A stretch of DNA of 64,000 nucleotides. Origin: Sabellastarte sp. h YS-2021 (taxonomy: Eukaryota > Annelida > Polychaeta > Sabellida > Sabellidae). The notes beneath the pieces were generated by a model, which ran no database searches, was not told the DNA's origin, and saw only the letters and a list, made by a program, of their open reading frames with translations. Where the stretch lies: assembly GCA_964017235.1 (NCBI GenBank), contig OZ024936.1, positions 18,700,496 to 18,764,495 on the forward strand. Direction: 5' to 3'. Position numbers and translations under genes: made by a program. Within the stretch, counting starts at the first letter, position 1. Each line of letters opens with the position of its first letter. This document shows, one piece after another, positions 8,471 to 20,236 of this stretch.

Positions 8471-8940
8471 CTTTATATTTTATTTTAGTTTGTATATGGT
8501 GATAAATTAATTCAAATTAATTGTGTATATATTAGTTTCATACGGTTTGAACACTCCTCTGTTTCAAAGAAAATTAGATATCAGAAAGACTGTTTCTGCG
8601 TGAGTGCTCCGTATTTATACTGAAGAATAAATAACTTATCAGTAAAGTTTATCTTAATTGATACAGTATTGTCTCACAAATAGTATCTAAGATAACTGTC
8701 CTTTACTGATAACAAAGGAGATTTCTTCAAGTAATCCCCGCTTCAAGTTTCGCATCAAACGCACAACGCTAGACGTAAAGTTCATTCGAAAGTAATATTG
8801 ACATTCTTGATTTTTTATGCATTAAATAGTCGTACATTTGATTGAAAAGTTCACATTCTAGTTTATTAAATACTGTTATAAATACAAAAAATATATATGT
8901 TATAGATCCATTTGCAGATATTTAAACACATTTTGGCTTT
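8471..8940. other. AT-rich non-coding DNA
   Basis: No gene or strong repeat was recognised. It may include the promoter of the ankyrin gene on the minus strand. Confidence 0.4.
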
Positions 8941-10522
8941 GTTTCAATTACGTACCACATTTTCCGTGTACATACCAGGGACCCGTTTATACAAAGCATG
9001 CGTCTTTTATTGTACATCACACAAACTACTTGGGACCTGAATTCCCTCATATGAACATAATTTGCTAAACACTAGAAAGGTTCAGTGACGCATTTGACTA
9101 ACGTAAAATAATTTCCGTAATAAATACGTTATGTTTGACGTGAATGTGTTTGCCATTTTAGGGTTTAGCAAACACGTCCATGTAAAGGAATTCAGGTTGA
9201 CGTAGCTTTTGTGGGCTGTGGTATATTAATTTGTAATTGGTAGTTTTTAAATAAAATAGATAGGGGTGAGTGAACGTAAAAGGAAGTCACCCTTTATGTA
9301 TAAAGCGTAACAAAAGGTAGTTATACGTTTCCTGTATTATTAGAGAGGTTCAGTACTACGTTTTGGCTGTCAAACGGTAAACGCAAACTTATTTACGTCA
9401 GCAGTAGATATATATCAGGTGATTTTTAGCGTTTTTGGAGTTGATTATAAGACAGGTTTCGTGTTATGTTTTGGGCCATCAAGCCCTTAAATGGAAACGT
9501 ATTTACGTCAGCAGTAGATGTATATTACATGCTTTTTAACGTTCTACAGACCCATTACATTACGTTTTTTACGTTAAGGGTAACTTCTTTAGATTTCCAT
9601 TTGCTTATACCTATCTATTTTATTTTGAAAAAAAAACTATAAGAAACAGATTAATATGTGTTAGACCCACATGTACAGCACGTTTTGGTCAAGTTTCAGG
9701 TTACTACATTTTCCAATATAAATACCAGAGACCTATTTACAAAGCACATGTTTGTCCTGTAACACATAAAAGAAAATAGTAGAGAGATTTATTACACCGT
9801 TTAAAAGGCACATAACATTAAATAATTCCCGTAAGAGATACGTTAGGTTTCAAGTGGATTCGTTTGCTGTATTGGGTTTAGCAATACGTCCATATAAAGG
9901 CATGAAGGTCCACGTAGTTTCTTTGATGTACTACAAAAGAAACATGCTTTGTAAATATGCTTCTGGTATTTATATGGCAAAATATAGTTAACTGACATAT
10001 TGTGACATATTTACTTGTATTGTGTAGTTTTTAAATAAAATAGATAGGGTACACGTGAGTGAACTAAGGAAGTCACTCTTTACGTATAAAACGTAACATA
10101 AGAGAGGTTTAGCACTACACATATTTATCTGCCTGTGGGGCTGTAACATATTTATTTGTATCATGTAGTTTTTTAATAAAATAGATAGGGGTGAGTGAAC
10201 GTAAGGAGGTCACCCTTTACGTATAAAACGTAACCTAATAAACTCCAAAAACACTAAAAGTCACCTGATACACATCTACTGCTGATGTAAATAAGTTTGC
10301 GTTTACGTTTTGACACCCAAAACGTAACACTAAACCTCTCTAATTATTAACCCCAAAAACCGCTAAAATTCACCTGATACACATCTAATGCTGACGTAAA
10401 TAAGGTTGTGTTTACATTTGCATAGCCAAAAACGTAACACTAAACCTCTCTAATAAGTAAACCTGCCTTATTCCTTTGTATGGACATATTGCTAAACCCC
10501 AATATAACCACTGCATCCACTT
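8940..10522. repeat. Patchwork of direct and inverted dispersed repeats
   Basis: Several ~60-100-bp sequences recur. A block containing AATAAAATAGATAGG(G)GTGAGTGAACGTAA occurs near 9250, 10035 and 10175. A block with TTTACGTCAGCAGTAGAT occurs near 9395 and 9505, and inverted (ATCTACTGCTGATGTAAATA) near 10275 and 10395. GGGTTTAGCAA...CGTCCAT occurs near 9160 and 9880 and inverted near 10480. The mix of both orientations suggests nested copies of one non-autonomous element. No coding potential is seen. Confidence 0.65.
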
Positions 10523-10777
10523 CAGGGGCGGATCCAGCTTTTAAGTAAGGTGGGGGTTCACATCAGACATACCATAACTAGGGGAGGGGTTGGGGGGTCG
10601 TGATCCCCAGGAAATAATTAATTTTTGGTAAAAATATAGTGCATTTCCTGTAAATTTAACACCACTCTCAAAAAATAATTTTGTACTTTGGTTTGAACCC
10701 CTTTACATTTTTTTTCAGGGGGAGGGGGGGGGGGGTTCGAACCCCTTAAAACCCCCCACCCCCTCTGATCCGCTATT
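10523..10777. mobile_element. hAT-like MITE inserted in the dispersed repeat
   Basis: The left end reads CAGGGGCGGATCCAGC and the right end (complement) CAATAGCGGATCAGAGG, the GGGGCGGATC-type terminus common in hAT miniature elements. The flanking octamers CCACTTCA and GCACGTCA differ at two positions and may be an aged 8-bp target duplication. The interior holds C/G homopolymer tracts. The flanks rejoin into the repeat seen in inverse near 9130, which supports an insertion. Confidence 0.6.
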
Positions 10778-10920
10778 GCACGTCAAACACAACCTATCTA
10801 TTATAGAAATAATTTAACTTCGCGTGCCTTTTAAATTTTGCACTAAATCACTTTCATACAAAAACGTCATTTAAAGCACACATATGACATCAATCCGTTG
10901 TTAAAAAAGTGCATTATTTC

Positions 10921-13160
10921 AGGCAATACTACGGAGCCCAGGGAGAGACGTACAAGTCGTTCCCACAAGATAGTAAGTCATTCCCACAAGTTAAATAGTC
11001 GTTCCCACAAGATAGAAAAGTTGTTACCACAAGATACTTATTTTAGGCAATACTACGGAGCCCAGGGAGGGACGTACAAGTCGTTCCCACAAGATAGTAA
11101 GTCATTCCCACAAGTTAAATAGTTATTCCCACAAGATAGAAAAGTCATTACCACAAGATACTAAGTCGTTCCCACAAGTTAGCAAGTCATTCCCACAAGA
11201 TAGTAAATTGTTCCCACAAGATAGAAAGTTGTTCCCACATGATGCTAAGTCGTTCCCACAAGATACTAAGTCATTCCCACAAGTTAGAAAGTCGTTGCCA
11301 CAAGCTAGAAAGTTCTCACAATATAGCAAGTTATGGTAATGAGATGTTAAGTAGTGGTAATGAGATACTAAGCCTTGGGAATGAGATGTTAAGTCATGGG
11401 AATAAGATACTAACTTGTGGGAACAAGATACTAAGTGGTTACCACAAGATAGCAAATCCTTGTTTTATTTCATACTCCCCACTCATCAAGTTATTCCCAC
11501 CACTTACTAACTCGTTCCCACCACTAATTAAGTCGTTCCTACCATGTACTCTCTCGTTCCCACCACTTAGTAACTCATTCCCACCATTTAATAACTTTCC
11601 AACCACTTATTTAATCATTCCCAGGGACCAAAAATATGCAAACATGGGTTAACAATATTTATCATACATAATAGTTATAACAGTGAACACTAACAGCTTG
11701 GTAGTATTAATTATTATTATAGAAACTAGTTGATAATACATAAATTCATTTAAGATTGTTACGAGATAAAAGAAAGGAAAATTATTTACAACATACATGA
11801 GCACATAACATTGTGGTTCTCCCCAAAAGGTGCCACATGCAGACACTAAAACCCAATTGGTAGTAAATTTCTACATTACCCATACCTATACTAGAAGAAT
11901 TTAGAAATTTAGGCAGGGGGTTAAGACCAGGGCAAAAAATGGTAATTTTTTTGTTAGAAAATAAAGGTCTATGAAGAAAAAAATGTAAGTTATAGTGTAA
12001 TGTATATAAAGAAGGAGTTGAGAATGAGAAGACTATGCAATTTACAATATGAAAAGACTATGCAAATTGCAGCACAGCAAACACGAGTTTTGCTATGTGC
12101 AGATATAGCTTATATGAGAATCCAAAAGTGATCCTGCAAGGTATGCTGTGCCAAACAGCACCCAATCCAATGTAACATACTAAACTATCTTAGAAAGATG
12201 AAGGGAAGTGCCATATAACAGGCACCTCTAAAAGACAGTAATGCAATATACCTGTAATAATAAGTAGGTGACCTCTGAAGGTCATTAGGTAGGTAACTAA
12301 GAAGAATAACCATTAAAATTGCTAAAACAATAGACATAATCATATAAAAGTTGGACATGTAAAATAATAGGAAACATTCAACCTACAGACATATGTAAAC
12401 TTGAATGGTATGCCAGTAGATGGGTGGCCTCTATATAAGTTGGGTATCATAGACTAAAACATTGCCTGTATATTGGCATCAAAGCATGACTTAGTAAAAC
12501 TTGTGGGAATGACTTCATATCTTGTGGTAATGACTTGCTATCTTGTGGTAATGACTTGCTAACTTGTGGGAACGAGTTAGGATCTTGTGGTACCGACTTT
12601 CTAACTTGTCGGAATGACTTGCTAACTTGTCGGAATGACTTTCTATCTTGTTTTAACGACTTTTTAACTTGTGGGAATGAGTTAGTATATCGTTGTACTG
12701 ACTTTGCTAACTTGTGAGAACAAGTTAGTACCTTGTGGTAACGACTTGCTAAATGACTTTTTATCTTGTAGTAATCACTTTATAACTTGTGGGAATGACT
12801 TGCTAACTTGTGGTAACGACTTGCTAACTCATGGGACGACTTTCTATCTTGTGGGAAAGACTTCCTAACTTGTGGGAACGACTTTTTTTCTTGTTTTAAC
12901 AACTTTCTAACTTGTGGAAATGAGTTAGTATCTTGTGGTAATGACTTTGCTAATTTGTGGTAATGACTTTGCTAACTTGTGGGAATGAGTTAGTATCTTG
13001 TGATAACGACTTGCTAAACGACTTTTTATCTTGTGGTAATGACTTTATAACTTGTGGGAATGACTTTCTAACTTGTGGGAACGAGTTAGTATCTTGTGGT
13101 AGTGACTTTGCTAACTTGTGGGAACAAGTAAGTATGTCTCTTCCTGGGCTCTATACAATA
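10921..13160. mobile_element. Fold-back element built of 21-bp minisatellite units (family 1)
   Basis: The left end contains GGAGCCCAGGGAGAGACGTAC and the right end the complementary-type GTATGTCTCTTCCTGGGCTC, forming inverted termini. Inside the left end (10940-11330) are tandem 21-bp units of type GTCGTTCCCACAAGATACTAA. The right arm (12491-13140) holds the reverse complement units with CTTGTGGGAACGAC. Variant arrays of the same period occupy 11330-11450 (AATGAGATRTTAAG) and 11490-11625 (TTCCCACCACTTACTAACTC). The first 124 bp of the left end are themselves tandemly duplicated (10921-11044 and 11045-11168). The spacer 11640-12480 shows no gene. Open frames rich in CGND are repeat artefacts. 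Confidence 0.8.
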
Positions 13161-14395
13161 CACACGTTTTGGTTCCCATTTACAGACCCCTCAAACAGTC
13201 AACTGGTTTTTTGCCAGAACCATGACATAAATTCTATAAATTGAAGTAAAAAAATAAATCTGAAATAAATGAATGCATAAATAGGATTACAGAACAAATG
13301 TTTCAATTCTAGAAAATCAGTTGAATTATCCAGTTAATTTGCCCAAAAATGTTCTGATTTCTAGAAAAATTATTAGTAATTTTTATTCCCGCTATCCAAA
13401 TAGTAGCAATTCTACAGAATAGAAGAAATACGAGACACCAACATCACATATGGGCAAAATACAAAAGCCAATATATAAACAAACAGGCCACTGTCGCAGC
13501 GGTTATCTCAAGCCTTAGGATCAGTAATAATGGAGAACTAAAGGAGACATAAAGCCTTTGTAGTAAGATGACCCCACTTGACATTAAAGCAGGGGTCAAA
13601 GGTAGAAGTCAGCAATTAGGAAAGAGTCTCAGGCCATGAGTTTCTTTTTTCACATTTGAAACCCTAGTAGCAATGATATTGGAGATATAATGCCTTTTTA
13701 ATAGGATAATCCCATTTAACATTAACATGCGATATGGCAGCCATTTTGATTTCAAAACTAGGCCAAATTACTATCACGCTAACTTTTCTAGCCATATATC
13801 TTTTGTGCAAATTAGATGAACCTAGCTGCATCATTTCAAGGTCTAGAGCATCTTAATGATTTTGAAATAATTGGCTATGGCAGCCATTTTGTTCTTCAAA
13901 ATAAGGCCAAAATTTTTCTCAGGCAAAACATTTGAAGGCCAGGACTTTTCATGGTCTGTCTTTACATTCTGAAGTCATAGTGCTAATAATAAGGGAGAAA
14001 TCAGGACATTTTAGTGTGATGACCCATTTAACCTTGAAGCAATGGTCAAAGGTCAAATTCAACACATGGAAAAGATCCCCAGGCCATGACTTCCAACAAC
14101 TTGTTTCACATTCCAAACCTCAACGAGCAATATTAGGGGAGATATAAGGCCTTTTTAACAGGATAACCCCATTTGACATTAAACGTGATATGGCAGCCAT
14201 TTTTAACTAGGCCAAAATTACTATCAGGCTATCTTTTCTAGCAATAAATCTTTTGTGCAAATTTGATGAAGCTAGCTGTAATATTTCAAGATTTAGAGTA
14301 CCTTTATGATTTTCAAACAATTGGCTATGGACACCATTTTATTTTTCAAAACTCAGGCCAAATATTTTACACAGACAGGTTTTCAGAGCCATAAA
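13161..14395. repeat. Dispersed non-coding repeat with internal sub-repeats, plus orientation
   Basis: 13200-13500 is plain AT-rich DNA. From about 13500 on, phrases such as ATGGCAGCCATTTTG, AGGCCAAA and GATATAAGGCCTTTTTAAC recur every ~350-400 bases. The reverse complement of this repeat occupies 57470-58400, and it continues into the start of copy B at 14396. No coding capacity was seen. Confidence 0.7.
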
Positions 14396-17317
14396 TATTC
14401 CCTGCGATTTGGTGAAGGTATCTTTATAAATGAATGAGATATTAAGGTTTATGTAAAAACGTGACGAACGCACGGACGGACACACGGACAGAAGGCGTAC
14501 TACAGACCAAAGCCTTCAACTGCTGGCGTGAGATAATAGTTAAGCAAGTACATTGAGATTTAGGTTTATTAGTTTATCAAGAGTTTTTAAAACAAAAGTG
14601 TAGTATTTCGGGGGGGGGGATATATCGAAAAGTATGTGAGCTTTCGGGGTTCGTGATAGTTTGCATTATTTTCTAAGTGAGGCACACTTGTGAAAATTTT
14701 GCCTATCACATAAATTCCAAATAATTTAAAATATTATTATGGAATTTCAAGTTTTGAACATTCTGTCTAATAGTATACAATGTTAATATTTGAAATGCAT
14801 GGAATCTAAATAACTGTTAGATGTTTATTACAATGAATGAGTTTAGTGCTTTTAATATATGAATTAAGATCAATGGTTTTCGATTTTGCCCTTTAGACTG
14901 AATTAATACAGCTTTGTAAGCAATGCAAATTCATATTAGTCTCAGACTTTCAAACAGCTTAAGGTGTATAAGTTAAGCCAGGATCATCATTTACATGAAT
15001 ACAAAGCATAGCTATAAACAAAATGGGTGAAGAATGCTCTAGTTTTAAAAATAAACTACAATGGTAATCTCTCTCACAAATGGGAACACATACAAGAACT
15101 AAGTATAGGTTAATGACCAAGTAAGCGTCAAATATTAGAAAATAATGGATTTACATGGTCCAGAAAGGGCCGAGTCAACAATGCAAACAATCCATTATTT
15201 TCTAATAGTGGACACTTACCAGGCTATTAACCTATTAAAATTACGCTGATTTCTTAATTTGTAAATTTAAAGACATTTTGTAACATCCTTAATTTTCATT
15301 CCTATATTTCTCGTGTGTATTTTTAGGTTTTTGTGATCATTTTAGTTGAAATAAATGTAGAAGATGTTTCTTTTGAAATGTGTAGTAAGGGTTTCTCTAT
15401 ATGGCGAAAATCACAGAGTGGAACAACTGCCCAATAGTGAAATTTAAAATATACCTGTGATGTCACACTATTGTTAAAAGTGTAGATTATTCATCACTCT
15501 TCTGTAGATTCTTTTAACCCAAACTGTGGATACTTAAAAAAATCCACACTTGGATTTCATGGCCAAATAATTACCTCAGCCAGAGCTGGTCTTAAGAAGC
15601 AGTAAAATTACTATTTCAACATTAGAAATGTCTTCATAATTAGGTTGATAATCTAAATTATTCCCTTAGTTAAATGCAGTACAGGTTTTCACAGGTTTGC
15701 ACCAATTCGTTGTCATAAATATAAAAAAAATCTGGCCAAGTGTTATTGCTAGTAGAATTCTAGCATTTTCAGCTGCAATATCTGAAAATGTTTTGTCTCC
15801 TAAAGAGCATGTCTACAGCATTGAAAGCTGTATCTTTATCAACTGACCTAGCCAAATTCTCTGTAAATATATTCTGAGTAATAAATATGCCATTTTCATC
15901 AGCATTTTAATCCATTGTATGAATTTCACAGCAAACAATAAATAGAATGACCACTACATACAAACATGCAAGTGAAGGTAGATTTTTCATGGCTGAATGG
16001 CTTTAAAGAGTCCACACTTTTTGGAAATGGTAGCAAACAGTGCAATGAACATATGAAATACTATGATAATCCTTTACAGATATTCTGCTTCCAATAACGA
16101 GTAGTTAACAAAATCATTATAGTATATGAATTTACAGAATTAACAGAATTTACCAAAACTAATTTATTAAAATATAATGTCTTTTAATGCACCATAACTA
16201 TATACCAATAACCATGCCAAACAATTTATTATATGGTAATACATTTTTTTTTAATTTGGTGACTCTTTTGGATTTCCATAGAATATGTTGTACAATATAG
16301 GCATAATACATGAACATAATTGTGATCAATCACCACATCCTAAATTGGTTTAAGTGCTATGGTAATTAATATTAAACAATAATATTGAAAATAATAATTA
16401 CATTAACCTCATTGCATTTTTCTAATTTCTTCTTATAGCACAAATTATTATTTAAAAAGTTAACTTCCTGCTCACGAGTCATTATATATTGGTTAAATGT
16501 ACCTGGGTGAACACATATTTAGTTTAACATATAATCATGAAATGATATATATTTTAAGTTAGAGAATGCCCTCAAAAATGTGGATGCTTTGATTTCAAAG
16601 AATCCACACTTTTTCGGGAATGCTTCATAATGGACACTTTTAACAAAAGAAAATTTCTTAGGTGTAAAGCGTAAATAAAACAGCATGGTCAAAGGCAAAT
16701 GTAAATTTGTGCAACCTTTTTTAACACCCATTTATGGTGGTAGTACACCAGAATTAAGCCACATGACATCCCTTTGTCGCATTTCAGTGGAGATCATAAT
16801 ATTCTTTTCTGCTATGGACCTCAAGCATACATTTGAATATTCCCAACCTTTTTATTTGTTTATTTATTTTTTTTTTTTATAATTTAGGCTTTTTTGAAAA
16901 ATTCATCAGTAAATGCTAATATGTTCCTGTTAAACATGGTTTATTCTGTATAATTCACCAAAGTGTATGCCTAGGAGTTTAAGAATTATGCAATGATTTT
17001 ACTAAAATATGATCGTTTTCATCTCTGCAATAGTATTTTAATAACATCTAAATATTTTGGACAGATATATAGATACATATTTCGGAGTCAAAATCAAGAC
17101 ATATTGAGTGTCCTTTGTAAGAAACACCCACCAACATGATATTATCATGTGATTGTCACATGATTAAACAGAACTCAGTACGTGACAGTTATGACACCAT
17201 TACATATCAGACCTGAAATTTAAGACATATATTTCTATAAAAGTGGTTCTCCAGTGTTTTGGTAGTTGATTAGCTGACTGCATTGATATATAAAATGATA
17301 CTTTCAGCCTGCAGTAA
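14396..17317. other. AT-rich flank of Harbinger copy B, no gene recognised
   Basis: It has the same content as 1-2922, with the small palindromic element at 15106-15234 and no recognisable coding sequence. Confidence 0.6.
15106..15234. mobile_element. Short palindromic MITE-like element (copy B)
   Basis: Identical to 711-839: outer arms TAGGTTAAT/ATTAACCTA and a near-perfect inner stem with about 40 bases of loop. Confidence 0.5.
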
Positions 17318-17695
17318 TGCCCCTGTTCCACCAAAAGATTAAGCCCCGATCCTGTCGGCGACCCTTAATCATGCACAGTCGGTTGAAAAAAGACAAAAAT
17401 GGGCGGGAATACTGGGTCGGTACTGAAGTCTGGGATTAAGAACAGATCGTCCCCAGGACGCCTCAGGACACCTCAGGACGCCTCAGGCGGCCGCAGACAG
17501 TCCCCGACTGGTCTGGGACTAAGAACCGACTAAGCCAGTTTTCGGGTCGGTTTCAACCACGATCCTGTCGGACACAAACCGACTGGGTCCCAGGACGCCT
17601 CAGGCCTCCTGGGACTAAGAGCCGACTAACACACGATTAACTACCGGCGTCCTCAGGCATCCTCAGGCCTCCTCAGGCCTCCCCAGACCACGATC
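17318..17695. repeat. Left terminal and subterminal repeat region of Harbinger, copy B
   Basis: Same terminal repeat, GGGA(C/T)TAAG boxes and CCTCAGG-rich stretch as copy A. These are probable protein-binding sites, by inference. Confidence 0.75.
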
Positions 17696-17733
17696 CCCGA
17701 TTATTGTTTTGCAAAGTTGCTGGATTTTCTGGG

Positions 17734-17748
17734 TATATATATATAAAA
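17734..17748 (+). promoter_or_regulatory. TATA box of the Harbinger transposase gene, copy B
   Basis: TATATATATATAAAA about 45 bases before the ATG at 17791. Confidence 0.6.
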
Positions 17749-17790
17749 TTTGCGATCTAATCATCATTGCTTTTCTAGGAACACACCAGG

Positions 17791-19095
17791 ATGCCACCTT
17801 TTAATGGAAGACAGATTCAACAACAACTTAGGGCTTTTTTGGTTTTTATTCAGTTACAAATAATCATGTATTTCCATTTTTTACGTCAAGCACAGCAACC
17901 ACCACCACCACCACCAGCACCCATACAGAGACCTAGAAGAAGGCACAACATGTGGGTCAGGCCGTGGCTACTGCAGAGAGAGGAGAGGGGGGCCTACCAC
18001 AACATTATGGCTGATCTGTATGCCACAGACATTCCAGGATTCACCAACTACATGAGGATGACCCCAGAATTCTTTGAAATGATGAAGACCAGACTGGAAC
18101 CACGTCTAGCCAGGCAGGCCACCAACTACAGAGCTCCTATCAGTGTTGGGGAGAAGTTAGCCCTCACCATCAGATATCTGGCCACTGGAGAGTCATACAC
18201 ATCATTATCCTGTCAGTTCAGGGTTGGCAGATCCACCATTTCCAAGTTTCTACCAGAGGTCTGCAGGGCCATCCAGGATGAGTTCACCAGAGAGTACCTC
18301 AAATGTCCTACTACTCCAGATGAGTGGAAAGAACTGGAAAGGGAATTCAGGATCAGGTGGAATGTTCCACATGCCCTGGGAGCCCTGGATGGAAAGCATG
18401 TGGCCCTGAAGAAACCCAAGAACTCTGGAGCCCTCTACCACAACTACAAGGGGTTCTTTTCCATTGTCATGTTGGCCTTGGTAGATGGGCAGTACAAATT
18501 CAGATGGGTGGATGTGGGTACAGAAGGGTCTTGCTCAGATGCCCAGATATTTAATGCCTCTCAGCTGAAGAGGAGGATTGAAGATGGCAGGATAGGCTTC
18601 CCTGACCCAGCTCCTATAACACAGGGTGGTAGAGATGTCCCCTACTTCATTTTGGCAGATGATGCCTTTGCCCTGAAGACCTGGCTCATGAAACCCTATG
18701 GCAGAAGGCTGTTAACAAGGGAGGAAAGGATTGCCAACTACAGAATATCAAGGGGCAGGAGAGTTGTGGAGAACGCTTTTGGCATCCTTGTGTCAAGATT
18801 TAGAGTCATGAGGACCACCATTGAACTACCCCCAGAAACAGTTAGAGAAGTGGTCATGACCTGTGTGGTTCTGCACAATATACTCAGAAGCCAGTATCAA
18901 GGTCAACCTGCTGGTCAGCAGCCTGGGGGGGATGATGATGATGATGATGTGCCTGGTGATTGTGGATTGATTGGTGGTGCTGCTGGTGGTGGCCAAGACA
19001 GAAACCCTGCTAGAGAGGCCAAAAGACAGAGGGATTACCTGAAGGACTACTTCAATAATGAGGGAGCAGTGGCCTGGCAAGATGGCAGAATATAA
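17791..19095 (+). CDS. PIF/Harbinger (HARBI1-like) DDE transposase, copy B
   Basis: This 434-residue protein is identical to the one in copy A. It has a proline run and basic patch at the N-terminus, a helix-turn-helix-like VGRSTISKFL, and nuclease-core acidic residues at D200, D250, D290/D291 and E327. Catalytic positions and reading frame are intact. It probably acts with the MADF protein encoded on the opposite strand of the same element. The stop codon is followed within 17 and 42 nt by two histone-type hairpins. If the assembly duplication is artificial, this is the same gene as copy A. Confidence 0.93.
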   Translation: MPPFNGRQIQQQLRAFLVFIQLQIIMYFHFLRQAQQPPPPPPAPIQRPRRRHNMWVRPWLLQREERGAYHNIMADLYATDIPGFTNYMRMTPEFFEMMKTRLEPRLARQATNYRAPISVGEKLALTIRYLATGESYTSLSCQFRVGRSTISKFLPEVCRAIQDEFTREYLKCPTTPDEWKELEREFRIRWNVPHALGALDGKHVALKKPKNSGALYHNYKGFFSIVMLALVDGQYKFRWVDVGTEGSCSDAQIFNASQLKRRIEDGRIGFPDPAPITQGGRDVPYFILADDAFALKTWLMKPYGRRLLTREERIANYRISRGRRVVENAFGILVSRFRVMRTTIELPPETVREVVMTCVVLHNILRSQYQGQPAGQQPGGDDDDDDVPGDCGLIGGAAGGGQDRNPAREAKRQRDYLKDYFNNEGAVAWQDGRI

Positions 19096-19112
19096 GTCCT
19101 GTTGCAGTAAAC

Positions 19113-19128
19113 AGTCCTTTTCAGGACT
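19113..19128 (+). terminator. Histone-type 3' stem-loop 1 after the transposase, copy B
   Basis: AGTCCTTTTCAGGACT, 6-bp stem with TTTC loop, 17 nt after the stop. Confidence 0.7.
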
Positions 19129-19137
19129 AACTATAAC

Positions 19138-19153
19138 AGTCCTTTTCAGGACT
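19138..19153 (+). terminator. Histone-type 3' stem-loop 2 after the transposase, copy B
   Basis: Second AGTCCTTTTCAGGACT, followed by ACCAAAT and TTCCAAAAACAA, the downstream block shared with the convergent gene. Confidence 0.75.
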
Positions 19154-19187
19154 ACCAAATATTCCAAAAACAATTAATCAGCTATGT

Positions 19188-19402
19188 GGACAAACAGACA
19201 AATCCCATGCCGAGCATAACTTGTTGAGAAGGACAAACAGACAAATCCCATGCCAAACATAACTTGTCGAGACGGACAAACAGACAAACCCCATGCCAAA
19301 CATAACTTGTCGAGACGGACAAACAGACAAACCCCATGCCAAACATAACTTGTTCAGACAGACAAACAGACAAACCCCATGCCAAACATAACTTGTTCAG
19401 AC
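19188..19402. repeat. 43-bp minisatellite between the Harbinger genes, copy B
   Basis: Five 43-bp units beginning GGACAAACAGACAAA, identical to copy A. Confidence 0.9.
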
Positions 19403-20155
19403 AGACAAACAGACAAACACAACTTACGCACCCAACAAACAGACAAACCCACTGTTAAACAAAAGCGAAACACAAAGTGACACATAATATCCTAAATTGA
19501 ATAATTATTTTATATATTTTCAAATCCACATCATAATTTAAACATTTTTCTTTTTTCATGGCTGGGAAACTTATTTGTAGCAGAAATTTTTTTATGGAAA
19601 TATTCAATTTTAAATATTCATTTCTAATCACAAAAATTTGGAAAATATAACCATGGAACTAGTTTTGCTTTCAATAATGGGGGATTGTGTTTGCTAAATA
19701 GTTTGTCAGTTCGTTGGCATGGGTTCTATTTACTTTTGGGTTTGGGTGTTTGTTGGTTGGTGGTTACTGGGGTTGGGTTTTTTGGGGTAGTTGGGTATTA
19801 GGTTTGGTACTGGGTTTGTTATTTGGGGGTTATGTTTGGTATTGGGTTTGTCTGTTTGTGGGTTGGTAAGTATGTAATTATGCCTTTTAACTCTAGGGAA
19901 GGTGCAAGTGTTGGACTTTTCAATTACAGATTTTAAACTATCCCATGGATTTTAATCTAAAAATGGGCTGATTAATGGCCATATTGGGAGTTACTTTTAA
20001 TATTTTTTTTATGTGGCCTTTTTGGTTATGTGTAGTGCCATGGGTTATTTGTTTCATGTTTGGGGTGGTGTAAGTGTTGGACTTTAATTTTTTTTTTTCT
20101 TGTGATAAGTATTTGTACTGAACTTTTTTGTTTTGGGAGGGGAATTGGAAGAACA
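19403..20155. other. Non-coding spacer between convergent Harbinger genes, copy B
   Basis: Same as 5008-5760, with the G/T-rich tract at 19685-19865. No gene. Confidence 0.5.
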
Positions 20156-20188
20156 TGTAGCTGAATAATTGTTTTTGGAAGATTTGGT

Positions 20189-20204
20189 GGCCCTGAAAAG
20201 GGCC
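20189..20204 (-). terminator. Canonical histone-type 3' stem-loop after the MADF gene, copy B
   Basis: Minus strand GGCCCTTTTCAGGGCC then ACCA, 32 nt after the stop of the MADF gene. Confidence 0.8.
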
Positions 20205-20236
20205 TGGCAGGTCAAAGACCCGCCCTGACTGGATGG

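Noticed and set aside
10921..13160. CRISPR-like array of short repeats
   Set aside because: Units are contiguous 21-bp minisatellites with no unique spacers, they lie in both orientations, and the DNA is eukaryotic.
11123..13244. Open frames rich in CGND/SHK repeats on both strands, looking like repetitive Cys-rich proteins
   Set aside because: They follow the 21-bp minisatellite (period divisible by 3, so frames stay open) and occur on both strands; there is no start context or domain.
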